A stretch of DNA of 64,000 nt from CAMCXE01 sp046347475 (GCA_046347475.1 JAXMGD010000007.1:1-64000), one strand, 5' to 3'; shown: positions 48,879 through 58,015, counted from the stretch's first letter. Notes: generated by a model not told the origin, from the sequence alone. Translations and numbers: made by a program.

Positions 48879-50180
48879 CAGCTGTTGAAATAGTCGATGC
48901 CGTCCCTCCAACAGTTGTAAAATGCCGTCTCTTCATTTTGATACGGGAGCGATGCAATGCGTGGAATCGACATGAGTCAACCATCGTCATTTGTTTGTAG
49001 GACTGTGCAAGATTTTGTACCGAAAGATCATCCGCTGAGAGACCTGAGTGAATTGATTGATCAGGTGTTAGGGGCATTAAACGACCTTTTCGATACGCTC
49101 TATTCTTTGCACGGCAAACCGTCGATTCCGCCAGAGGGTTTGTTGCGGGCCAAATTTTTACAGGTTTTATATACGCTGCGCAGTGAACGACAACTGTGCG
49201 AACACATTAACTACAACATGTTGTATCGCTGGTTTGTAGGCCTAGAGTTGGAGGACGCCATGTGGGATCACTCCACATTTAGTAAAAGTCGTGATCGATT
49301 GCTTCCGCAAGAAGTCATAGCGGAGTTTTTTGACCAAGTTTTTCAAATAGCCAGAGAAAGAGAATTATTGTCAGAAAAACATTTTAGCGTGGACGGCACG
49401 CTGATTGATGCGTGAGCTCCACACAAAAGTTTTCGCCCCAAAGATGACGATGAACCTCCTCAATCCAGCAGCCAGGAGAGCAATTTTAATAACGAAGCAC
49501 CTAGCAATCACACTCATCAGTCAACAACCGATTTCGATGCCGAATTAATGAAAAAGTCCAAAGGTAAAGAAACCCGACTTAGTTGTGGCGTGCACCAGAT
49601 TATCGAAAATCGAAACTGTTTGGTTTTTGGGGTTAAAACGACGAAGGTAGCCTCGGCCACTGAACGTGAAGCAGCCGAGGACTTACTGGCAGAGTTGCCC
49701 GGTGGACAAAGCAAGACTGTCGGAGCGGACAAAGGGTATGACACTGCTGATTTTGTGTATACCTGTCGACATTTCACCATTACACCCCACGTAGCCCAAA
49801 ATCATGCTCGACCGGGTGGATCATCGATTGATAAAAGGACCACTCGTCACGTCGGTTATCAAATGAGTATGCAGAGAAGAAAAATGATTGAAACCACGTT
49901 TGGATGGGTAAAACAGTATGGAGGTTTGCGACGGATGATGCATTGAGGTCTGGAGAGATTTAATGCGACGGTTATTTTTTCAGTAAGCGTGTTTAATTTG
50001 ATTGGAATTCGAAATTTTAGTTATAAATGCCCATCTGGCTACTATACATTTCAAAAAATTGATCCAATTGTTTTCTTTTTAAGTATTCACACACTAATTT
50101 TTTCAGATTGAAATTCATATGTCTGCAAAGCCTACAGCTGGTCGGGGCTGTTAAAAAAATTGGTCTATTTCAACTAGCTG
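48879..50180 (+). mobile_element. IS5-group insertion sequence, inactivated (about 1.3 kb)
   Basis: The ends read CAGCTGTTGAAATAG (48879-48893) and, inverted, CAGCTAGTTGAAATAG (50165-50180), differing by one inserted base. Both are flanked by CTAG (48875-48878 and 50181-50184), the YTAR-type 4-bp target duplication expected for IS5-group elements. It carries one plus-strand transposase with two stop codons. Its ends match the MITE at 40376-40513. Confidence 0.8.
48957..50111 (+). pseudogene. IS5-type DDE transposase with two premature TGA codons
   Basis: One continuous frame encodes a transposase with VPKDHPLRDLSELID, LRAKFLQVLYTLRSERQLCEHI, LYRWFVGL, KHFSVDGTLIDA, GADKGYDTADFV and RKMIETTFGWVKQYGGLRRMMH. 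TGA stops interrupt it after TLIDA, where relatives have Trp (TGG), and after RRMMH, where relatives have Arg. Both are single-base changes with no frameshift, so inactivation looks recent. The ATG at 48957 follows GGGAGCG. The catalytic acidic residues (VDG, GADK) are retained. Confidence 0.8.
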
Positions 50181-50427
50181 CTAGGCTAAATCAGTATGGT
50201 TGGATGTGTAATGAATTATTTCCTGAGTTCCTTGGGTAACTTTGCTGCCCAAGAAATCTGCGCCAGAGAATAATTCCAAAGAATTGCGCTAATTTTAGAT
50301 CACGTAAGAATGCTTATGATGAGAAAAACTAAGGAAAATTGGATCGCCCACTTTGAGGCCTAAATGGGCAGGCTAAGCAGCTATTAATAATCTATCAATC
50401 TAATAGCATTTGCTCGCCCAGTTAAAT

Positions 50428-50733
50428 TTAACAAGCCTCTCCAGAATTCACCGCGTTGCTCACCCCGTCCGTCGGTGTTTCGTCTAAACCATCCAATTGG
50501 CCGTTATCGCGCATCCAATCTAAAACCGCTAAGCGGGTGGATAGCATGGATTCATAAGTGCGTAATACGCTGGAGTTGGGTGTGTGAAGCCGTTTTACCC
50601 GTTCGATGCGATCCTGTAAAAAACTAATATCCTGCTTTATTTTTACCGCCAAATGATAGCCCGAGTGGGTGTGTGTTTCGCTGCTGACGGTGCGTATAAA
50701 CGCTAATTCGCCGACGGTGTTTTTATTGCTCAT
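50428..50733 (-). CDS. Small hypothetical protein
   Basis: A roughly 101-aa soluble protein with a predicted helical hairpin, HLAVKIKQDISFLQDRIERVKRLH and TYESMLSTRLAVLDWMRDNGQL. An acidic tail ends in a cysteine. ATG 50733 is preferred; an upstream in-frame start at 50769 adds 12 residues and neither has a perfect ribosome site. No family or function is recognised. It is separated from the IS by about 250 nt without a gene. Confidence 0.6.
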   Translation of the reverse strand: MSNKNTVGELAFIRTVSSETHTHSGYHLAVKIKQDISFLQDRIERVKRLHTPNSSVLRTYESMLSTRLAVLDWMRDNGQLDGLDETPTDGVSNAVNSGEAC

Positions 50734-51627
50734 GCCCTTGCGTCCCCTTATTGTAGCGCCCTTAACCAATAGACTGATGCTCTAAGCTGCTAGGCCTTTT
50801 GCATTGACTGGTGGATGGTTGTGCCTCTGGTTTGCCTATTTATTTAACCTTCTTGCCGGTGTAAGCCAGTCAAGCGATCTATTAGCTCGGCATTAAAGGC
50901 CACCGAGGTAAACATGGTGTTGTTAAAATGGCGCCATAAACGGGTTAAGAATTTATAGTGGCGGCAACCCGGTGCGCTGTCCTGTGCGTGTTCAGTGGTT
51001 AATGCAAGTATGGATAGATTTTACGGCGCCGCTAGTTTATTTATCTGTTGCCACAGGCTGTAGGCGGGGCGCGATTAGTCGTTGCGCGTATAAAAAGCTT
51101 GGCCCAATTAGCAGGTAGAGCTTGTATAAAGCTGTAAACAAAGCAGTACCCTTAAGACGCTGGGTAAAATATGCGGATTCATTCAAGCAGTTAAATAAGC
51201 TGAGTGGGGATTAACTGCGGATGGGTCAAAACATTGGCGCTATTTGGAATAGCTATAAATAAAAACAGATGCCCCGGTGACAATTGGGTTTTAAGAAATA
51301 ATCAGTCTGATTGGCGCATACAGCGAGGGATTTTGCTGTGTGTGCATTAGCTATTTGTTTTGTGGCTCATTGGGATACACTTAAGCAATAAGCCTTGCCG
51401 CAGCGCCTGCTGAGCGCGTGCGATGATTAGCCACACGGCTTAAGCTTTGGCTAATATTATCGAAAGCTATCAGCTTAACCGCCGCGAGCCCCGCTAAAAT
51501 AAGTAGGTTCACCTATTTGCGCCGGGTTAATAGTAGGCAAACACTCCATAAAACGTGCAGTTTTTGGTGTGGTCAGGTTAATAAATACATAGGCAGAATA
51601 ATTACCTACTGGCTTTAAGAGGTACAT
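50734..51627. other. Long gene-poor region with a possible gene relic
   Basis: Almost 900 nt without a supported gene. On the minus strand, 51020-50844 stays open for about 58 codons with protein-like composition (CRHYKFLTRLWRHFNNTMF, then FNAELIDRLTGLHRQEG). It begins right after a stop codon and has no start. The same frame upstream of that stop is also protein-like (RPAYSLWQQINKLAAP). This resembles a decayed gene, but I cannot name it. The right part should contain the promoter of the 227-aa gene. Confidence 0.4.
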
Positions 51628-52311
51628 ATGGTTGAAACAACGTCGCTTTTTGATTTAGTGCTGACGGGCCAGCTTGCCCAAGGGGTTGAGCGCGCCAGTG
51701 CTGTCGCCCAGTTAGCGCTATTATTTAAAATGCCAGCGGATAAAATTGAGGCTTTATTCTCCAGCGCACCGGTAGTGCTCAAGCGGGATTTAGCTTGGGA
51801 CCTTGCTAAGCGTTATCGAGTGGCGATTAAACAGGCGGGTGCTTTGAGCGATATACGCCCGGCTGAATCCATTCGGGCGGAGGCAACTGAGCCGGTAAAC
51901 GCCAGCCCAGCGCCACAGCCCGTGCCTGCGGCCGCAGAATCTGCGCCTGCTCCGGCCTGGAGTTTGGCTGCGGTGGGGGCGGATGTATTAACGGCTGAGG
52001 AGCGTGTTGCACCTGTGTCGCGCTTGGCGGAATTTAGCGATTTTGCTTTGCGGCCTAAGGACGGTAATTTATTGGATGCGGCAGAGATGACGGCTGTTGT
52101 AACAGCGCCTACTGATTTAGGTACGGGTTTTAATTTATTGCCACCAGGTACGGATGTGTTAGCCGATCATGAGCGTGCGCTACCTGTGGCTGCCTTGGTT
52201 GAAACGCCGGATTATGAACTTGCCGCCCCTGGTGAGCGTTTAAGTCGCGCTAACACTACGCCGGTATCAGCGCCGGATACGGCGCATTTGAGTTTATCGA
52301 AACACTTTTAA
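51628..52311 (+). CDS. Hypothetical protein with conserved N-terminal domain and an internal repeat
   Basis: The 227-aa protein has an N-terminal domain of about 70 residues (LFDLVLTGQLAQGVERASAV, LFKMPADKIEALF, VLKRDLAWDLAKRYRVAIKQAG). This pattern recurs at the N-terminus of otherwise diverse gammaproteobacterial proteins. A Pro/Ala linker follows, then two copies of a motif of about 33 residues: AVGADVLTAEERVAPVSRLA and LPPGTDVLADHERALPVAAL, each followed by an acidic-aromatic turn. No signal peptide or membrane helix is visible. The function is unknown. A strong hairpin follows the stop. Confidence 0.75.
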   Translation: MVETTSLFDLVLTGQLAQGVERASAVAQLALLFKMPADKIEALFSSAPVVLKRDLAWDLAKRYRVAIKQAGALSDIRPAESIRAEATEPVNASPAPQPVPAAAESAPAPAWSLAAVGADVLTAEERVAPVSRLAEFSDFALRPKDGNLLDAAEMTAVVTAPTDLGTGFNLLPPGTDVLADHERALPVAALVETPDYELAAPGERLSRANTTPVSAPDTAHLSLSKHF

Positions 52312-52316
52312 CCCGA

Positions 52317-52349
52317 CGACAAAATAGATCGTCCTGTTCTATTTTGTCG
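52317..52349. terminator. Hairpin between the 227-aa gene and pilU
   Basis: CGACAAAATAGA and TCTATTTTGTCG form a perfect 12-bp stem with a 9-nt loop, 6 nt after the stop codon. A second smaller GC hairpin (CCCGC...GCGGG) follows near 52366. Together they separate two convergent genes. Confidence 0.7.
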
Positions 52350-52401
52350 CTCCTCCGCAACAACCCGCGAAAGTGCGGGGCTCTGCTCTTTTGAGCCAGC
52401 G

Positions 52402-53574
52402 CTAATGGCTGGCGGCATCGTCAGGCTTTTCTTCTTCCACCATAGTTAATGATAGTGTGCCAAAGCTTGCACCTGCGCCGGTTGTGCCGGTATCCGCCTC
52501 CACGCCTTTACCCTCTGCTAATTTAATGCGCAGGCGTAAATTATTCGGTGAATCGGCGTTGGCTATGGCGTCTTCAAAGGTAATTTTATCGGCTTGATAC
52601 AGCTTAAATAGGGCTCCATCAAAGGTTTGCATGCCGATATTTTCGGATTTTTCCATGATTTCTTTAATGTCGGTCAGGCGCGCTTTTAAAATAAGCTCGG
52701 CAATGGTTTTGGTGCCGAGCAATACTTCAACTGCAGCGCAGCGTTTGCCTTCTTTCGTGGGTACCAGGCGCTGGGAGACTATGGCGCGGATATTTTGTGA
52801 TAGGCCCATTAACAATTGCGGCCTGCGCTCTTCGGGGAATAAATTAATAATCCGCTCAAGGGCCTGGTTGGCATTATTCGCGTGTAGGGTGGAGATGGCT
52901 AAGTGGCCCGTTTCGGCAAATTCTAAGGCGTGTTCCATGGTTTCGCGGTCGCGAATTTCACCAATTAAAATTACATCGGGCGCTTGGCGTAGTGTATTTT
53001 TTAACGCCGCTTTAAAACTGCGTGTATCAACACCCACCTCGCGCTGATTCACTACGCAGCGTTTGTGTTTGTGCACATATTCTACTGGGTCTTCAATGGT
53101 AATAATGTGTCCGCCTGCGGTGCTATTGCGGTGGTCAATTAAAGAGGCGAGGGAGGTGGATTTACCCGAGCCTGTGCCGCCTACAAATAATAATAAGCCG
53201 CGCTTGGCCATCACCACTTCTTTTAATATTTCCGGCAAGCCAAGGTTGTCGAACTGTGGAATTTCGGTGTTGATGTTGCGCGCGACTATGGATATTTCAT
53301 TGCGCTGCTTAAAAATATTAATGCGAAAGCGGCCGACGTTGTTAATCGAGATAGCCAGGTTCATTTCTAATTCGCGGGCGAATTCTTTGCGTTGCTCTTC
53401 ATCCATGATAGCCATGGCTATGGCTTCTACTTCACCGGCTTTGTAAGGTTCTTGGGCAAGCGGCTTTAGCGTGCCTTGGAATTTTGCGCAGGGCGGCGCG
53501 CCGGTGCTCAGGTAAAGATCCGAACCATCTTTTTTGGCCAAAATATGCAGAAGGGCATCAATAGGGGTGCTCAT
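52402..53574 (-). CDS. pilU: Type IV pilus retraction-associated ATPase PilU
   Basis: A PilT/PilU-family hexameric ATPase involved in pilus retraction and twitching. The 390-aa protein has the N-terminal PAS-like domain, Walker A GGTGSGKST, an Asp box (ITIEDPVEYVHKH), Walker B (DVILIGEIRDRETMEHA) and a His box (HLAISTLHANNANQAL). The C-terminal MQTFDGALFKLYQADKITFEDAI and the ADSPNNLRLRIKL ending fit PilU better than PilT. No pilT lies next to it. It is divergent from the chemotaxis operon. Confidence 0.92.
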   Translation of the reverse strand: MSTPIDALLHILAKKDGSDLYLSTGAPPCAKFQGTLKPLAQEPYKAGEVEAIAMAIMDEEQRKEFARELEMNLAISINNVGRFRINIFKQRNEISIVARNINTEIPQFDNLGLPEILKEVVMAKRGLLLFVGGTGSGKSTSLASLIDHRNSTAGGHIITIEDPVEYVHKHKRCVVNQREVGVDTRSFKAALKNTLRQAPDVILIGEIRDRETMEHALEFAETGHLAISTLHANNANQALERIINLFPEERRPQLLMGLSQNIRAIVSQRLVPTKEGKRCAAVEVLLGTKTIAELILKARLTDIKEIMEKSENIGMQTFDGALFKLYQADKITFEDAIANADSPNNLRLRIKLAEGKGVEADTGTTGAGASFGTLSLTMVEEEKPDDAASH

Positions 53575-53962
53575 GGGGGGCTCCTTGGTGAGCGTAAGTG
53601 CTAAGGCGGAATCATCGCCGATAGGATTGTTTAAAGGGAGTATAGAAGGCCTGCTTATACCTGCAATTGAGGATAATCCCCGGCAAAGCGCATTGGGTGG
53701 TCTATGCTGTAAATCGTTAGGGGCATTTTTGTGCAGGAGTGCAATATTGCCCCGGTAACGTAATTTTGACGTCTGTTGAATGGGTTAAAAACTGGCTGAC
53801 TGAATCTTAACGGCTAGACTTGCTGTAAAGGAAACTTCGATTAATGGGCCGGTGTAAAACCGCAGCCTAGCAGGATGCGGCGAGCAGGACGGTGTAGGGG
53901 GGTGCCTAGCCCTTAGTCCGAGGTTTCTAAACCCAGTGGCAAAGAATATTTTGGAGGTCGCA
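53575..53962. other. Divergent regulatory region between pilU and cheY
   Basis: About 388 nt hold promoters for both directions. A GCCGATAG string at 53618 recalls a flagellar sigma-28 minus-10 element, but no correctly spaced minus-35 partner was found. GGAGGT at 53953-53958 is the cheY ribosome site. No gene is supported here. Confidence 0.45.
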
Positions 53963-54349
53963 TTGGACAAGAATATGAAAATCCTGATTGTCGATGACTT
54001 TTCGACAATGCGTCGGATCATAAAAAATCTGCTCAGGGATCTTGGTTTTACCAACACCCATGAGGCCGACGATGGTGTCACGGCATTGCCTATGCTGCGC
54101 AGCGGTGATTTTGCGTTTCTTGTAACGGATTGGAATATGCCGGGCATGACGGGTATTAATCTATTAAAGGAAGTCCGCGCCGATCCCAAATTAGTGGCCC
54201 TGCCGGTGCTGATGGTGACGGCAGAAGCCAAGCGCGATCAAATTATTGAAGCGGCTCAAGCCGGTGTGAATGGCTACGTGGTGAAACCCTTTACCGCACA
54301 GGTGTTAAAAGAAAAAATCGACAAGATTTTTGAACGTGTTGGCGGCTAA
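53963..54349 (+). CDS. cheY: Chemotaxis response regulator CheY
   Basis: CheY-P binds the flagellar switch to change rotation. The 128-aa receiver has the acidic pair Asp11-Asp12, phospho-accepting Asp56 (TDWNMPG), Thr86 and Lys108 (YVVKPF). ILIVDDFSTMRRIIKNLLRDLGF and GVNGYVVKPFTAQVLKEKI are near-identical to Pseudomonas CheY. TTG 53963 is chosen because GGAGGT ends 4 nt upstream; ATG 53975 is too far from it and the upstream GTG 53936 lacks a site. It is followed by cheZ, cheA and cheB in the same order as Pseudomonas. Confidence 0.95.
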   Translation: MDKNMKILIVDDFSTMRRIIKNLLRDLGFTNTHEADDGVTALPMLRSGDFAFLVTDWNMPGMTGINLLKEVRADPKLVALPVLMVTAEAKRDQIIEAAQAGVNGYVVKPFTAQVLKEKIDKIFERVGG

Positions 54350-54377
54350 TAAAAACATAATGGCGGAAGGGTATCCG

Positions 54378-55169
54378 ATGGAGACTCCGATTACACAGCA
54401 CAATGGCGAAGCCTTTGTAGCGGAACTAAAGCAGTGTGCCAATCTGCTGGTGAGCAAATTACAGAATGATGATTTTGAAGATGCCTCAGCGTTAATTCAC
54501 AGTTTGGTTGAGGTGCGCGACCGGCATATTTTTAATTCCGTCGGTCAGCTGACGCGGGCGCTGCACAATGCCATCGTCAATTTTAATGTGGATGCAAGTG
54601 TGCACAGTGGCAGTGATATGGTGCCATCGCAAATTCGCGATGCCTCTGACCGTTTGCAGTATGTGATTAGCATGACTCAGGAGGCGGCAGAAAAAACCAT
54701 GGATCGTGTTGAGGCTTCAGCGCCTATCGCCATGAGCCTGGGGCAAGAAGCCGCAATTTTGCGCAAAGAGTGGGAGAAGCTGCGCCGACGAGAAATTTCC
54801 AAAACCGAATTTTCCGGCTTGTATGATCGCATGTCCGATTTTTTAGAGCAGATGAATCTCGGTGCTGAGCAGTTAAACGATCATTTGCAGGCCATTATTT
54901 TAGAGCAAGGATTCCAGGATTTAACCGGCCAGGTGTTAAAAAAAGTGATTGGTTTGGTCACCAATGTGGAAAAAGAATTAGTCAATTTAATGCGTATTGC
55001 CGGGCAGGTTGAAGAGGTGACAGGCCTTGATGTGCGAGCAGAGGTAAAAGAGGCGCAGGCAGTGAGCCGCACCGATGCCGAAGGCCCGCAAATCCATGCG
55101 GCTAAACGGGATGATGTCGTACAGGGGCAGGACGATGTTGATGATTTACTCTCAAGCCTAGGCTTTTAA
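54378..55169 (+). CDS. cheZ: CheY-P phosphatase CheZ
   Basis: CheZ speeds dephosphorylation of CheY-P. The 263-aa helical protein has the four-helix-bundle core with the catalytic-glutamine region EQGFQDLTGQVLKKVI. It ends in a CheY-binding tail, DDLLSSLGF, after a flexible acidic linker. ATG 54378 is chosen because GGAAGG at 54365-54370 lies 7 nt upstream; ATG 54360 is the alternative. The gene lies between cheY and cheA, 10 nt before cheA. Confidence 0.94.
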   Translation: METPITQHNGEAFVAELKQCANLLVSKLQNDDFEDASALIHSLVEVRDRHIFNSVGQLTRALHNAIVNFNVDASVHSGSDMVPSQIRDASDRLQYVISMTQEAAEKTMDRVEASAPIAMSLGQEAAILRKEWEKLRRREISKTEFSGLYDRMSDFLEQMNLGAEQLNDHLQAIILEQGFQDLTGQVLKKVIGLVTNVEKELVNLMRIAGQVEEVTGLDVRAEVKEAQAVSRTDAEGPQIHAAKRDDVVQGQDDVDDLLSSLGF

Positions 55170-55179
55170 GGAGCGCTCA

Positions 55180-57573
55180 ATGTCGTTTGGAGAAGATGAT
55201 GATATTTTGCAAGACTTCCTGGTTGAAGCCGGTGAAATTCTTGATAAGTTATCCGAGCAATTGGTTGATCTTGAGCAGCGCCCGAATGACCGGGATTTAT
55301 TAAATGCTATTTTCCGTGGCTTTCACACCGTAAAAGGCGGCGCAGGTTTTTTGCAATTAGACGCCATGGTGGCCTGCTGCCATATTACGGAGAATTTATT
55401 TGATATTTTGCGCAATGGGCAGCGCACCGTAACCTCGGAATTAATGGATGTAGTTTTACAGGCGCTCGATACAGTCAATGCACAATTTGCCGCTGTGTCC
55501 GCCCGCCAAGAGGCTATGCCCGCCAGCCCAGAATTAATTGCCCGCCTTGAGCGCTTGGTGAGCTGCGCGGATTTATCGGAGCCTGCGCCTGTTGCCGCCG
55601 CCCCTATACCTGCGCCCGCCACTCCAGTTGCGCCTGCCACTCTGGCTGAGCCTGTTATGCCAGCCGCACCCGCCAGTCCATCACCCAGTGAACCCACAGC
55701 CAGCGGCATTAATTTAAGCGACGACGAATACGAGGGCCTGCTACAGGCCATCAGCGGCGATAAGGCCGATAAAACGGCAGCGCCGAAAAAGGCACCGGAG
55801 GAGGCAAGCCCCGCGGCTAGCTCAGCCTCTGAAGATATTTCCGAGAGTGAATTTGAATCTCTGTTGGATCAATTACACGGTGCGGGTAAGGGGCCGGGTT
55901 CTGCTCCAGCAGCCGCTCGCGGCACCGCGCCGGCTAGGGCGGAACCTGCCGCGGTTAAAGTTGAGCCCGCCGCTTCCGATGAAATTTCCGACGCGGAATT
56001 TGAAAGCCTGCTTGATCAGTTACACGGCACAGGTAAGGGGCCAAGCAAAGCCGCTGCTCCTCTGGCCACCAGCACACCCCCTGCGGCTGCACCCTCGGGG
56101 GATATTATTTCCGATGATGAATTTGAGCATTTACTCGATCAATTGCACGGGCGCGGCAAGGGCCCTACATCGACCGAGAAGCCCGCCAGTGCACCTGCAG
56201 TTCCTGTAACGGCCGCCGCTCCACCTGCGGCGCCCGCCCGCCCAGAGCCGGTTCCCCATGAGGCGAGCCGCAGTGCGGCGGCGGAGATCCCACCTGCGGC
56301 CGTGTCGCCACCGGTGGCACCTGTCATTCGTGCGGCACCACCTGCACGCGCCGCCGAGGCAGAGGAGGACACGCGCAATCGCGACGGCGCAACCCAAGCC
56401 GTGGCCACGGAAACCACCGTGCGGGTGGACACTCAGCGCTTGGATGACATCATGAACATGGTGGGCGAGTTGGTATTGGTGCGCAATCGACTGGTGCGGT
56501 TGGGGCTGGATTCCAGCGATGAAGCCCTGGCAAAAGCGGTTGCCAATTTGGATGTGGTCACGGCCGATCTGCAAACGGCTGTGATGAAAACGCGCATGCA
56601 GCCGATCAAAAAAGTGTTTGGTCGCTTCCCCCGCGTGGTGCGCGATTTAGCGCGCAATTTGAAAAAAGAAATTAATTTAGATTTGGTCGGTGAAGAAACA
56701 GACCTGGATAAAAACCTGGTAGAAGCACTGGCTGATCCACTGGTGCATTTGGTGCGCAATTCAGTTGACCACGGTATTGAATTACCCGCCGTACGTGAGG
56801 CTGCAGGTAAACCGCGCACCGGTAAAATTGTGCTCTCCGCGGAGCAGGAAGGCGATCATATTTTGCTGTCGATTACTGACGATGGCGGAGGTATGGACCC
56901 CCAAAAACTGCGGGAAAAAGCCATTGAAAAAGGTATTGTTGACCCGGATGCAGCGGCGCGCTTATCTGATATGGAGGCCTTCAATTTAATTTTTGCGCCA
57001 GGTTTTTCAACCAAGTCGGAAATTTCAGATATTTCCGGCCGCGGTGTGGGCATGGATGTGGTGAAAACCAAAATCAGCCAATTAAATGGCTCGATTGAAA
57101 TTTTCTCCAAAATAGGTGAGGGCACACGCATCGCTATTAAAGTGCCGCTCACACTGGCCATTATGCCTACCTTGATGATAATGCTGGGCCGCCAAACCTT
57201 TGCATTGCCCCTGGTGAGTGTGAACGAAATTTTCCATATGGATTTGACCAAGGCACACGTAGTGGACGGACAGGAATGCGTAACGGTGCGCGCTAAGGCG
57301 ATTCCGATTTTTCATTTAAAACGCTGGTTGGTAAAAGGGTTGACCTCATTTGATCGCCCTAAAGAAGGCCATGTCGTCATTGTTAATGTAGGTACACGGC
57401 GGGTTGGTTTTGTGGTGGATCAGTTAATTGGCCAAGAGGAAGTGGTGATTAAACCCCTAGGCAAAATGCTGCAGGGCACGCCGGGTATGGCGGGTGCCAC
57501 TATCACAGGCGATGGCACTATAGCCTTAATTCTTGATGTGCCGAGTATGTTAAAGCGTTATGTTGGTGGTTAA
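55180..57573 (+). CDS. cheA: Chemotaxis histidine kinase CheA
   Basis: CheA autophosphorylates in response to receptors and passes phosphate to CheY and CheB. The Hpt domain has the phospho-histidine His49 in FHTVKGGAGF. A long Pro/Ala linker (about residues 130-400) carries four copies of a short acidic amphipathic motif, three of them ending FE(S/H)LLDQLHGxGKGP. Then come the dimerisation helices, the ATPase domain (HLVRNSVDHGIELP, DDGGGMD, GRGVGMDVVK) and the CheW-like C-terminal domain. The length is 797 aa. The linker copies probably replace or supplement the P2 CheY/CheB-docking domain. Confidence 0.95.
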   Translation: MSFGEDDDILQDFLVEAGEILDKLSEQLVDLEQRPNDRDLLNAIFRGFHTVKGGAGFLQLDAMVACCHITENLFDILRNGQRTVTSELMDVVLQALDTVNAQFAAVSARQEAMPASPELIARLERLVSCADLSEPAPVAAAPIPAPATPVAPATLAEPVMPAAPASPSPSEPTASGINLSDDEYEGLLQAISGDKADKTAAPKKAPEEASPAASSASEDISESEFESLLDQLHGAGKGPGSAPAAARGTAPARAEPAAVKVEPAASDEISDAEFESLLDQLHGTGKGPSKAAAPLATSTPPAAAPSGDIISDDEFEHLLDQLHGRGKGPTSTEKPASAPAVPVTAAAPPAAPARPEPVPHEASRSAAAEIPPAAVSPPVAPVIRAAPPARAAEAEEDTRNRDGATQAVATETTVRVDTQRLDDIMNMVGELVLVRNRLVRLGLDSSDEALAKAVANLDVVTADLQTAVMKTRMQPIKKVFGRFPRVVRDLARNLKKEINLDLVGEETDLDKNLVEALADPLVHLVRNSVDHGIELPAVREAAGKPRTGKIVLSAEQEGDHILLSITDDGGGMDPQKLREKAIEKGIVDPDAAARLSDMEAFNLIFAPGFSTKSEISDISGRGVGMDVVKTKISQLNGSIEIFSKIGEGTRIAIKVPLTLAIMPTLMIMLGRQTFALPLVSVNEIFHMDLTKAHVVDGQECVTVRAKAIPIFHLKRWLVKGLTSFDRPKEGHVVIVNVGTRRVGFVVDQLIGQEEVVIKPLGKMLQGTPGMAGATITGDGTIALILDVPSMLKRYVGG

Positions 57574-57607
57574 TCATCAGCGGCCGGTTGCGGATTCGTA
57601 CCTAATC

Positions 57608-57722
57608 TGATTAATTCCGGGTTTTGGCTTTTTTCAAAACCGTCGCGGGCATGGAGCCCTTGCCTGCGCTACTGGTAGGTACTCAGGCGTTTTTGAAAAA
57701 AGTCAAAATTTGGAATTAATCA
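57608..57722. repeat. 115-bp imperfect inverted-repeat element between cheA and cheB
   Basis: TGATTAATTCC at 57608 is mirrored by GGAATTAATCA ending at 57722. Inside, GGTTTTGGCTTTTTTCAAAA pairs with TTTTGAAAAAAGTCAAAATT, and GGGCATGGAGCCC forms an inner loop. The arms run to about 33 bp with mismatches. No coding capacity or target duplication was recognised. It looks like a small dispersed palindromic element or MITE inserted in the che operon, 35 nt after cheA. The remaining gap to cheB (57723-58015) shows no gene. Confidence 0.6.
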
Positions 57723-58015
57723 CAGCGGCTTATAAGAGTTTGCTGCCGCGCATTAGTTAATTCATCAATGGTTTGGTGAAATATTGTGTTGCTCTTCTTG
57801 GTTAATAATTTGCGGTTGAATGTACTCTGAGTTAATTGGGAATTAATCAGTGGCTTGTTAGCTTGAACAAATAGGCAATGTAATCGGCGCCTTTTCGGGC
57901 CATGGTGTGAGGGAGCGGCAGTGGGTAGGGATGATAGCGAGCATTTGAATAAGTGTTGGCCCAGTGCAATCAAATGATGCCTAAGGCCTGCAGATAAAAA
58001 CACCGAGGAGTGACA

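Noticed and set aside
53600..53630. Sigma-28-type promoter for the che operon at GCCGATAG
   Set aside because: No TAAA-type minus-35 element at the required spacing, and it lies more than 300 nt from cheY.
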